Source of the DNA: Larix sibirica
Taxonomy: Eukaryota > Streptophyta > Pinopsida > Pinales > Pinaceae
DNA length: 20,099 nt
Direction of reading: 5' to 3'
NCBI GenBank assembly: GCA_004151065.3
Contig: NWUY0300027933.1
Coordinates: 7,805-27,903, forward strand
Positions 10,116 through 19,239 of the stretch are shown here, one piece after another. A program made the translations under genes and the position numbers. The notes below the pieces were generated by a model. That model was given only the letters and a program-made list of their open reading frames with translations. It was not told where the DNA came from and searched no databases. The first letter of the stretch is position 1. The number at the start of each line of letters is the position of its first letter.

Positions 10116-10341
10116 GGCTTATGTTTCTCTCGGAAAATCTGCTTTATTTGCTTTAAAAACAGTGTTTGAAAAGAAAAGGGTATTTAATTTTGAAAGACAT
10201 CTCTATAATCTTTGTAGTTAAAAAAAAATAATCATTATTATTCAGAGATGGTTGAGTCTCTCAATTCCCACTTAATGTGTTGATGGAGATAACTAAGATT
10301 AGTTCATCACTTGAAATTGAGGCGTTGCTAAAAAGATAAGG
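10116..10341. other. Spacer after the RRP44/DIS3 fragment
   Basis: RRP44-like sequence fades out here. A plus-strand stretch remains partly open, but its residues do not match the rest of the RNB domain. It might be decayed continuation or unrelated flank. Nothing else is recognisable. Confidence 0.35.
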
Positions 10342-10399
10342 AAAACTAAAATAATAAAATAAAATAAAATAAAAAATAAAAAATAAAAAAAGAAAAAAA
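10342..10399. repeat. A-rich low-complexity tract with AAAAT/AAAAAT units
   Basis: About 58 bases are almost pure A with regularly spaced T, including several AAAAT and AAAAAT units at 10350-10386 and an A-rich tail with two G. It may be a simple microsatellite or a degenerate poly-A tail. It is on the same strand and about 230 bases downstream of the RRP44/DIS3 fragment, which makes a retrocopy tail worth considering. Confidence 0.8.
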
Positions 10400-10720
10400 G
10401 GACATAAGCCAAACCCTAAAGGTCAAGAACACTAAAGAATATAGATCTAGGAATGATAGTGGAAAGATTATTAACATACAATATCCTTCAACAAGAGATA
10501 TCGCATAAAAGAAAATCAAGATTATGTCATCCAACTCTCACTATTTTTTTTTTTTAATCAGGAATAACTCGAGCAATTCCTACAATGCTTTTAAATTGGA
10601 AAAGCAGCTTAAAAAATACTTTGTATATGATGTAAATAAAAATGGGATTTTGACTCATACAAGTGGGAGGCTCCACAAGGAGAGGCTTTTGGTATTGGGT
10701 TTCAAAACCATGGACTATTT
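10400..10720. other. AT-rich spacer with a short unassigned ORF
   Basis: A plus-strand frame at 10524-10724 would encode 66 residues, partly lysine rich (KLEKQLKKYFVYDVNKNG). It resembles no family known to me, has no visible promoter context and begins inside a T-run, so I treat it as chance. Confidence 0.3.
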
Positions 10721-10801
10721 TTGAGATATAGAATTTAATGAAAGTTTATTTATGACATTATTCTTGAGATATAGAATTTAATGAAAGTTTATTTATGACA
10801 T
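10721..10801. repeat. Tandem duplication, period 43 bp
   Basis: A 38-base sequence beginning TTGAGATATAGAATTTAATG occurs at 10721-10758 and again, identically, at 10764-10801, separated by 5 bases. Identity of the copies amid otherwise decayed sequence suggests a fairly recent local duplication, for example by slippage. Confidence 0.95.
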
Positions 10802-11557
10802 GTTTCTACGATAGAGTATTATTGTTTATAGTAAATTTATTTAATTGTTTATTTATTTTCATTATTCAAATTTGCATAACATTATAAATAGGTTACAACT
10901 TCTTATGATGATAGGATATATTCATTTTCTTGTTATAGTTGAATTATTTAGATGTATAATTGAATAGATAAATATAATGTTGGAAATATGAGTTTTCTTT
11001 GTTTTGAAGTAATTCCTATATTCATCTTTTGCCTATAATCAATTATAATTATTATTTCACAACTACCAAAATTTCATTTTTTAATTGAGAATTCTCTTAA
11101 TTATATCATTTGATTTTAGTAATTGTTTATGTAATTACTTATGAATTATTTACGAGTATAATTTATAGTAATTGGTAGTTTCATGGTTGTGAAACACTGG
11201 TGCATGTAGGATGATTATTTATCTATTTGTTGTAACATAATGTTGAATGCAAAAAACTATATTTTTTCTATTTTAATAGTATATTTTTAATTGTGCATTT
11301 GAATACTCAAAGTTTGCTCTCTATTGAGATAGGTGAGATTTATCTTTCTTAATTAGTTTATAGACTTAGATTAGCTTAGATTAAATTAATTATTATAAAA
11401 TAAAATTGACAAATAAACTTTAAATATATTGTCAGTGGCAACTAGAACCTAAACCAATTGGAGTCACCATACCAATCGTGATTCAGTCTAACTTGGGACT
11501 TGTAATCAGGTGTCTTCCCTTATTGTTGACGTGGACATTTAGACCCATCAACACCTT
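10802..11557. other. AT-rich spacer with one more GC-balanced patch
   Basis: 10802-11420 is very AT-rich with no reading frame of interest. At about 11421-11557 the composition shifts to a more balanced patch (containing ACCTAAACCAATTGGAGTCA), which runs directly into the chromovirus RT. I cannot read it as RT in any frame, so it may be foreign sequence joined at the 5' break of that element. Confidence 0.4.
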
Positions 11558-13879
11558 ATTAATGCCCCAACTTTTTTTATGTGTCTTATTAATGGTATAT
11601 TGTGAGATTATTTTAATATGTATTGATTTTTATTGATGATATACTTATCTATTCCAAAAATGAACAAGAGCATGTATTTCATCTTCAAATAGCCTTACAG
11701 ATATTAAGAGAACGTCGAACTTATGCCAAGTTCAGTACATGTGACTTCTATCATAAACAAATTCAATACTTGGGGCATAACATTACATAAGAAGGGATAG
11801 CAGTGGATCCTGATAAGATAAGAGCTATTATGGGTTGGCCTATTACCAAAAATCTAGCTGGCATAAGATCTTTAATGTGGCTTGTTGGCTACTATAGAAG
11901 ATTTGTAGAGGGATTCTCTAAGTTAGCTTACATATAACCTCTTTGCAGAAGAAAATAGTGAAATTTATCTGGTTAGAAAAATGTGAAAGGAGTTTTTAAT
12001 AGCTTCATCATCTTTTTACTACTACAAATATACTGAAAATTACAGATCCCTATAAAGACTTCGTAGTATGCACTGATGTGTGCAAAGAAGGATTAGTTGG
12101 AGTACTTCCACAAGATAATCATGTAGTATGCTATGAATCTAGGAAATTGGAAGAACATGAAAGAAATTATACAACTCATGATTTAGAAATAGCTTCAATC
12201 ATTCATGCACTGAAAATGTGGTGCCATTATTTAATAGGGAGAAGATTTATACTTATGACGAACCATAGTGGGCTAAAATATGTATTTAACTAGTCTCAAT
12301 TAAATGCTAAACAAGATAGATGGTTAGCCTTTTTTAGTGAGTTTGATTTTAATTGTAAACACATTAAAGGAAAGGAAAATAAAGTGGCAAATGCTCTCAA
12401 CGAGAGCATACAGATGATTCATAAGGCATCTATCAGCACCTGTAAGTTTGAATTGTAATTTAAAATCATTGAAGCTTTGAAGAATGATGAGCAGTTTCTT
12501 GAAATAAGGAATGGATTACAGCAATGGATATCTTAATCAAAATTTACAGGTTATAATCTAACTGGAAAAGGGTTGTTGGTCTATAAAAATAAACTATACG
12601 TTTCTAACTCCAGTGATTTAAGAATTCTTGTTATGAAAGAAATGCATAAACAACCTTACTCAAGTCATCCATACTACCAAAAGATGATTAATGCTATAAA
12701 TAAGGAATATTCTTGATCGAGAATGGAAAAGGATGTAGCATAATTTATTGCAAGATATATCAAGTGTTGGGTGGTAAAAGCAGGACATCAACATTCGGCC
12801 TCGTTTGTTACAACCCCTACCATTACCGGAATGGAAATGGGATGTAATTTCCATCGATTTTATTATAGGATTACCTAAAACAATGAAACAAAATGAAGGC
12901 ATTATGGTTGTAGTAGACAAATTAAGTTGCTCATTATTCGTGTTAAGTCTACTTATAAAGCAGTGCATATTGTAGAAAATTTTATGAAGGAAATTTTTAG
13001 ACTCCATGGAATGCCCACTACCATCATATCTTATAGAGATGGTAAATTCATTTTTAATTTTTGGAAATGATTATTTGAGGGTTGTGTACCAAATTAAACT
13101 TTAGTACCTCTTATCACCCTCAAACCGATGGGAAAACTGAAAGAACCGATCATATATTAGAGGACATGCTTTGCATGCATGTGATGAACAAGCCTACTAA
13201 ATGGTACGTGTATTTGCATATGGTAGAATTTGCTTATAATAATGGGTATCAAACATCTCTAAAATTGATTCCTTTTGAATTACTTTACAAGATAAAATGC
13301 AATAATCATGTTAGTTGGAACAATCTTGTAAACAAGGTTATGCTTGGACCATACATGCACAAGGAAATGGAGCAGGAAGTGAAGAAAGCTAAATAGAACT
13401 TGAAAACAACTCAAGATAGGCAAAAAATTTATGTAGATTTGAAAAGAATACATAAAGAGTTTCGATTTGGGGAACATGTATACTTAAAATTGAAACATAA
13501 AAGGAGCTCACTGAATCTAGGGAAATGTGCTAAACTTGCTCCTAGGTATTGTGGAACCTTTGATATAATAGCCAGAATATAACTAGTGACCTATCAACTT
13601 GATTTGTTAGCTAACATCAGATTCCACAGTGTTTTTCATATTTCCTTATCGAAGAAGTATGTTCATGACCCTAGCCATATAATTGATTGGGTTGTGATAC
13701 AGGTGGAACGCGAGGGAGAGTTCTAGGTAGAAGCCTTATGCATAATAGACATTAAATAAATATTGCTTCAGAATTGAGTTATCGCTCAAGTAACAGTGCA
13801 ATGGAAACATTTTACACTTGAAGAGGCTACATGGAAAATAGAACATGCTATGAAGGAAGCATATCCATTTTTATTTTAG
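11558..13879 (+). pseudogene. Chromovirus pol pseudogene: RT (partial), RNase H, integrase, chromodomain
   Basis: The RT begins at LINAPTFF. A frameshift leads to the catalytic palm FIDDILIYSKNEQEH (about 11629-11673), with both aspartates kept, then QYLGHNIT and LVGYYRRFVEGFSKL. RNase H spans about 12060-12410 (CTDVCKEGLVGVL, YTTHDLEIASIIHALKMW, TNHSGLKYVF where Asp is expected for Asn, HIKGKENKVANAL). Integrase spans about 12640-13580: a damaged HHCC zinc site (EMHKQPYSSHP to RYIKCWVVKAGH, one Cys lost), the core around 12840-13140 with SYRDGKFIFNFW, where Tyr stands in place of the second catalytic Asp, then SYHPQTDGKTERTDHILED with the Glu kept. A C-terminal block is at about 13470-13660. 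The chromodomain lies at about 13710-13876 (QWKHFTLEEATWKIEHAMKE) before TAG at 13877. More than ten stops and several frameshifts make it non-functional. Confidence 0.92.
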
Positions 13880-13925
13880 ACATAAATCTTTTTTAAAACA
13901 GGGACATTGAGGACAATGTTATTTT

Positions 13926-13938
13926 AAGGGGAAGGGGA
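13926..13938 (+). promoter_or_regulatory. Polypurine tract (plus-strand primer site)
   Basis: AAGGGGAAGGGGA lies 46 bases after the chromodomain stop and directly against the TG that opens the LTR, exactly where the second-strand primer of a gypsy element is expected. Confidence 0.88.
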
Positions 13939-14792
13939 TGTAATACCCCGGTATATTACCCTTAGAAAACCGGTTTGTTAATTGTCTATTAGTATTTTAG
14001 TTATGATGAAATATTAACTTAATGATATGGTTACAATTAACCATGAGACATTATTATTTTAATGATGATTCTATGAATAGAAATTTTGTGTTATGTAAAT
14101 AAATAAATCATAATTCCAAGATCTGATTGGGCAGGGTTCCACAAAAAGAAGGGCCATGATACTACAGGAGTGGAAAGTTAATTTAGGTGGATGAAGTATT
14201 ACAATAGTTACCTTTATTTCATCATTCCAAAGGTGGTAGAAATTTATTTCCTAAGATATAGCCAAGATTCCAAGAATTTAGGAAAATGTGTCATTCCTTT
14301 CTTAGATGGAGGAGGAGATCGAGGGGGAGCTCTTCTATATAAAGACAAAAGGAAACTGGATAGGGAAGTAGTTACTTGGAGGAGGAAGCAATTAGGGGGG
14401 AATCAAGAAAAGGGAAAATTGAAATGTGAGGAAACAAGCAGAAATATAAAATTCTAAAACCAGTGAGATAATCAAAGAAAGATAAAGAAAAAACATGTGT
14501 TTTTCTAAAGGTTCAGTTAGAATGTAGATTTACTCTCTATGATCATATTGAAAGAGCAGCTTGTGGTGTTGTGTGAAGCAGGTATTGGGAGTGCTTGGCT
14601 AATTTCAGTCATTATACTGGTAAAAGTTTCCTAACAGACTTGGTCAGAGTGGAAAAAATCTCTATGCACACCTTGAAAAGCACCTAAAGGTGTAAGGTGG
14701 GAAGGTATTGTGAGTACTTCCTGGTTGGATAAATTACTATAAAACCCTAAGAAACATACTGTAAATAATGAATCCTTAGATTATTTTCCTAG
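13939..14792 (+). repeat. Long terminal repeat of the chromovirus
   Basis: The left end is TGTAATACCCCGG, immediately after the polypurine tract; TGTAAYACCCC is a common start of gypsy LTRs. A TATA box is present near the middle, as expected for the U3/R boundary. The right end is inferred from the TGGTATCA at 14793, giving about 850 bp. A terminal CA is not evident, so the last bases are uncertain. No matching copy is seen upstream in the window, so this is the only LTR of the element here. Confidence 0.75.
14336..14344 (+). promoter_or_regulatory. LTR TATA box
   Basis: TATATAAAG lies about 400 bases into the LTR, in a GC-richer context (GGGGGAGCTCTTC just upstream), the arrangement typical of a plant LTR promoter. 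It would drive plus-strand transcription toward 14800. Activity is not shown. Confidence 0.6.
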
Positions 14793-14930
14793 TGGTATCA
14801 TGGACCAACTTAGGGGTGTATTTTGAGGTAAAAAGAGTTCAAAGTTGCTTGCATAATGCCTAAGGTTGGGTAGTACGTGGACCAACCCGGTTCAGTGTCT
14901 TGAGGAATTTACAGATAAGATATTTTAACT
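14793..14930 (+). other. Primer-binding-site-like sequence and start of an internal leader
   Basis: TGGTATCATGGACC at 14793 matches the first 8 bases of the initiator-Met tRNA primer site (TGGTATCAGAGC) used by most plant LTR elements, and then diverges. About 60 bases further, ATGCCTAAGGTTGGG (from 14855) could be a gag start (MPKVG, then a stop). After about 14930 the sequence becomes AT-rich and unrelated. A PBS belongs after a 5' LTR, so the upstream LTR may also have served as 5' LTR of a second copy. Confidence 0.45.
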
Positions 14931-16221
14931 ACCACTATTCTATGTTTTTATTGTTTCAATAAAAAATAATATTTTGTATAGTAAAGGAAACATAATACAG
15001 TTGCATCTACCGAAAGTTCTTTTTTTACCTTTTCATCTAATCCCTCTAAGAGTTATTTCGATGTGTATTATAGTAAAGGATATATTATAACTTTAGAGTA
15101 AAAAAAAGGAAAACAAAGAAAAAAGATTAGTAAATTTGTCTGGCCACTATTCTTTTATTTTATTATCTAATTTTATCCTGAATGCAGATATAAAAAAAGA
15201 TACAGTAAATTTATATTTTCGGTTTAACTGTTTATTAATGTATTGTTTATCTATTCATATACGAAGTCATGAAGGAAAAGAAATAGATACTGCGATTCTA
15301 AACAAACAAATATTATAAATTCTAAACTACAGAATAAGTATGGTAAGATCATAATTTTATATAATTATAATTTATGAACCACAATATTGTATTCATAATT
15401 ATTTTAGTGTAGCAGAAAAAAGGAGAAATTTTCTTCAGTATAACTATATTTGAACTAAAAATAGTAAAAATAAAATATATGAGATAAACATTATACATTG
15501 AAATTTCATTTAGAAACCAATTTCTAGATCAATATAAAGATAAATAGAATTTGAATGGATACTTTTCTACCAACTATTATAAGGTATATTTACATATTGT
15601 ATTACCTAGAAGTGAATTACAATCTAGGAATGAGGAAACTATCATTGCCCGTACCTAGGGAAAACTATTTCCTTAACTAGCTTAACGTTACACAGTTTAG
15701 GAAAAACAAATAATACAAGGAAACTAGAACTATTCTTGGTTTAACTTACTCCAAATTGTATAGCGGCCAAGTATGGTAAGGCTCGACCTTTTTTCAAGAC
15801 GAGGGTTTACCATGGTTTGATTGAAAACCCCCAAATCCTCCTTCCAACCAAACGAGGGTATAACCCTACATCCAAAAAAAACAAGTACATGAATGAATGT
15901 TGTTGCTATAGATTAATTCCAACCTATGAATTATAAATAATTATTATTCAAAATTGAAAAATAGAATTCAAAATCTTTATACCTAGTTGTGTATACAAGG
16001 TCAACACCTACCAACATGGAGAAACAAAACCTAACAGTTAGACAACTTTAGACATAAGAACTCGTTTATAGCAAGAGTATAAGTGGTAACTGAATGTATT
16101 TACTATACGTTGGCCACTGAGATGATTTTGTAGAGTGGAATTGAACTAGGCTTAATTCCTTGAAACCCTAGTCGGCTACAGTTGTTTATAATTTGACTTT
16201 ATATCCATCCTTTAAGAGAAA
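14931..16221. other. AT-rich spacer, nothing recognised
   Basis: No reading frame with recognisable motifs on either strand. A more balanced stretch near 15770-15870 (CTCGACC, ACGAGGGTTTACC) may be old LTR or leader sequence, but no ends can be defined. The last about 90 bases, with GAAACCCTAGTCGG near 16160, may be the 5' leader of the LINE that follows. Confidence 0.4.
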
Positions 16222-16420
16222 ATGAAAATAGAAAACCTTTCTAGAGTGAGAAAAGACCTAATACCTTTAAATGAGGTTGTCTCTATGGATAAAGGTTTTG
16301 ACCTAGGTTTGTGGCATAAAATATTTTTTATTTATCTGATTTGTTGGGTATATGTAATGGTTCATTTTACCAAAAGGAGAGATGTGACCATTCTCTACTT
16401 TCATTGGGATCCTTAATAAC
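16222..16420 (+). pseudogene. Possible LINE ORF1 remnant with degraded zinc knuckle
   Basis: A 64-codon frame starts at ATG 16222. Its position just upstream of EN fits ORF1, and the segment ICWVYVMVHFTKRRD could be a decayed CCHC knuckle following a short aromatic stretch, as in the other LINE. The spacing is one residue short and two cysteines would be lost, so the assignment is weak. Sequence from 16420 to 16728 is probably the broken rest of ORF1 and the inter-ORF region. Confidence 0.3.
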
Positions 16421-16728
16421 AAAGGTTAATCCTTGTGATAAGGAAATATATATAAACAAGGATTTTCTAGATCCCACTAGGCCTTGTGAAGATCCAAAGG
16501 ATATATCTCAAAGGTCTTAGATAGAATTTGAGGGTAAGAAAGGCTTTGGTGGGTCCTGGGGTTGGAGAGGTAAATGGTAGACTAGCCATGAATCTAGGGA
16601 AAGATTGGAAGGGTGGACACGATAGAAAATATTTGTTGTCTTTGGGTCAAGAAAGGCTTGTTTTAGAAGTGCTAGTTGGGGAATAATTTTCAATCATAGG
16701 GGTACTTAAAGCAAGTGGATCCCTTATC

Positions 16729-17974
16729 ATGGGTGGATCCTTCAATTCTAGTGGATTGGAAAGATCCTCTAAAAAATTCCCTTGAAGATACTGGTGGATT
16801 CACATAAACCTAGTATTTTGTTGTTGTAAGAGACCATGGGATATGATGATAGTATTGTATCTAGTCTAAGAAAGTTGCTTGTGGGTTGGGATTTTATGTT
16901 CACATATTTTCGAGATTGCTCAAGGTGTATAATTACTATGTGGTTGACTTAGACAATTATTTGCACTAACTCTCTATCTGTTGCCTTAGGTTTGGGAATT
17001 ATACTCTATTCCCAAGAGTACAACCCTAAACCTAGTATGGACCTTATCAAAACATGATGTAACTATGGGAGAATATGTTCAAAATGTGGGTTTTGTCTTG
17101 TGGTAATATAATTATGGGATGGGAAATGAACTTTTCACTGGGTCAATTCGAAATACGGGCCTCAACAACCCAAGAAAATCCCTTCTCATATTTCTTTATT
17201 CTTGGATTGGAGGAAAAGGGTTTGAATAGAGCCAATTAATTTATGTCCCACATGGAGGAATAAAAGGGTGGGGGATGATAGTATTTCAAAAGGAATTAAT
17301 AGATTCCTTATGTTTGAGGATATTGTAAATGTATATTTTAGGATTACACAATGGTTGGGGTCCAAAGGTGAATAAAATCACTTTAAAATCTTTTTGGAGA
17401 TGACTAGGGTAGGGAGAAAGCCTCTCGGCCCCTTTAAATTCAATCCATATTGGATGGAGGAGGCGGATTTTTTCATTTTAGTGGAGGAGAGTTGGACCAA
17501 TTTCAATGGATCAAGGAGAGAATCTACATTAATTCAGTTTGAAGAAAACCTAAAAAAGGTAAAGGAGGTGGTTGTAGCCTAAGCTCATAAAAGAAAAGAA
17601 AAAAAAGACAAAAAGACAAAAGATGAGTAGGAACTAGTGAGGTTAGAAGGTCTCTTCGAAAATATGTATCAATGGGATTTAGAAGGTTATCCATAAGAAT
17701 TCAAAATGGAGGTTCAAAGCATTGATTAAAGGAAGAGGAAATTATTGGAGGATGGAGAAGCAACATGGAGGCCTAAAAGTAGATATTTATGGCTTGAGAA
17801 GGGTGATGAAAACACATTTTTTCCATCATATGCAAATGAGAAGAAAATTGTGATCCCTACAAGGAAAATCAAGAAAAATAATGGTGTCAAGGCTACTAGT
17901 TTCAAGGATATAGCAAGAGAAGGCATGGATCCTATGTTTATTGAGGAATGGATAAGGATACCAAACAATAATTA
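16729..17974 (+). pseudogene. LINE ORF2, endonuclease and linker part
   Basis: The ATG at 16729 gives a short start (FNSSGLERSSKKF) matching the beginning of LINE EN. After a frameshift come VDSHKPSILLL, a TAA, and ETMGYDDSIVSSLRKLLVGW (about 16830-16895), where CAA to TAA explains the stop in the Q-E motif. Further on are MGWEMNFSLGQFEI (about 17115), in which the catalytic GD has become WE, and CPTWRNKRVGDDSISKGINR (about 17240). WLGSKGE then precedes a stop exactly where the SDH motif should be. The linker PLGPFKFNPYWMEEADFF and, after a frameshift, EATWRPKSRYLWLEKGDENT (about 17755) are typical of the region between EN and RT. It ends at FKDIAREGM and a stop at 17973, where RT should begin. 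Confidence 0.87.
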
Positions 17975-18720
17975 AGACAATGGCTCAATTATTTGGAAAG
18001 CTGCTATAAAATATTTTTCCCTCATTAGAAGTTGGTTGGTATGGAAAGTAGGACATGTGCATAACATTAGGCTTGGTGAATATCCTTGGGTTGGTTGCAA
18101 AGAGGTGTTTAAGATCCCTAAAGGTAGCATAAATTTTCTTGGAGGTAGAGGTATTTATACTCTATCACATGTTTTAAATCCATTACTCACCTCAATATGG
18201 AGTCAAGAATGGTAGTCAACAAAGCACTTAGATCTTAGAGGTGAAGAGACAATATTTTGGAATGGTTGTGTTCAAAGATTCAAGATTAGTTGTGTGCGCA
18301 TTAAATATGAAGTAGATGAATTAATTTGGTAAAAAACAAACCTTAGAGGATACTACCCTCATAGCTTGGATACAAAGTTCTATGTGAGGAGGATATATCA
18401 TATGAGCTTGTATGGTGGCGGAAAATTTTATGAAATTCAAGTGTCCTTTAAAACCCCATATGTACATGTGGTTGGATCTAAGAAACAAAGTGTTGACCTA
18501 GGATAGTTTGCAACAAAAAAAAAATCAAACTTGGAAAGTGTTCATTATGCAAGGAAAGTGAGGAAAATGTATCTCACTGACTCATATATTGTCCATGCAC
18601 TCTTTAGGTTTAGAAGGAATTGGAATATTCAACTGGACTTAAAATTGTTTGGTTGGGAATATTTGTGGATGAATGTCTTGGGAATGGGATCTGAATATGG
18701 TTGTAAAACATTATAAGGAT
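17975..18720 (+). pseudogene. LINE ORF2, post-RT region and zf-RVT
   Basis: Directly after the break point the same frame resumes with post-RT sequence: IIWKAAIKYFSLIRSWLVWK, then IRLGEYPWVG. Stops follow near 18212 (TAG, after SQEW) and 18330 (TAA, after ELIW). A frameshift near 18430 leads into zf-RVT: KFKCPLKPHMYMWLDLRNK, then VLT and a stop. The expected Cys/His positions after it are hard to place because of another shift. zf-RVT is a putative zinc-binding module found next to RT in plant LINEs. There is no trace of the RT motifs themselves (the KLDLSKAFD, GLRQG and FADD equivalents). Confidence 0.82.
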
Positions 18721-18869
18721 CTTCCATTAATATTGGCTTGGGGTTTTGCTCATCTAGAAATGTTGGCCTATTTATGATAGGCTCAATCTTCCTTTAGAAT
18801 GTGTAATGCAAATCCTGCATATCTTAAATAGTTTCACACAACTCAAGGCAAATAAACTTTCCAGGCATG

Positions 18870-19207
18870 TTGATGAAGAGATTGTTGATAGACATGGGGA
18901 ATGGTTATACTTTGATGGGGCAGCTCAACAGAATCCTAGCATATGTGGAGTGGGGAGACAATTCATCTTTAAAATTATCATAGGTTAGAATTTGTTGCAG
19001 GTTTGGGAAGAGGAATAAACAATCATGATAATCTCATGGCACTCAAATTGGCACTCAGGTTGTCCTAAAAAAAAGTGGAAAGGGTTCAAGTTTTGGGTGA
19101 TTCTCAAGTAATCATTGAATGGATGGTAGTTAATTATACATGTTCAAAAATCATACTTCAATCCATATTTTAGTATATCATTGCTATATATTTGAGAATG
19201 GAAAATC

Positions 19208-19210
<3 letters not shown>
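18870..19210 (+). pseudogene. LINE ORF2, C-terminal RNase H domain
   Basis: The domain opens with GEWLYFDGAAQQNPSICGVG at about 18895-18955, keeping the first catalytic Asp. After a frameshift, INNHDNLMALKLALR (about 19013-19057) corresponds to the helix with the catalytic Glu, here Asn. VLGDSQVIIEWM (about 19090-19130) keeps the next Asp. Sequence remains open to RMEN at 19204, where the microsatellite starts. In plant L1 lineages this RNase H was acquired and removes RNA from the hybrid. Nothing convincing of the domain's last helix remains past the repeat. Confidence 0.87.
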
Positions 19211-19238
<28 letters not shown>

Positions 19239-19239
19239 G
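19209..19239. repeat. (TA)n(TG)n microsatellite
   Basis: About four TA units followed by about eleven TG units, at the point where the RNase H reading ends. The compound TA/TG form is typical of replication slippage in plants. Confidence 0.97.

Larger units (their letters stand above)
11558..14792 (+). mobile_element. Ty3/gypsy chromovirus retrotransposon, 5'-truncated, with 3' LTR
   Basis: In order on the plus strand: RT palm to connection, RNase H, integrase, chromodomain, polypurine tract and LTR. The pol order RT-RNase H-INT with a C-terminal chromodomain defines the chromovirus branch of Ty3/gypsy. The 5' LTR, gag, protease and RT fingers are missing; homology starts abruptly near 11558. 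The LTR end is placed by a primer-binding-site-like sequence at 14793 and is not exact. Confidence 0.9.

Noticed and set aside
14191-14457. Plus-strand ORF of 88 codons
   Set aside because: Lies inside the chromovirus LTR across its TATA box and has no recognisable protein content.
17726-17968. Minus-strand ORF of 80 codons
   Set aside because: Antisense of the second LINE's EN-RT linker, which has a clear plus-strand motif (SRYLWLEKGDENT).
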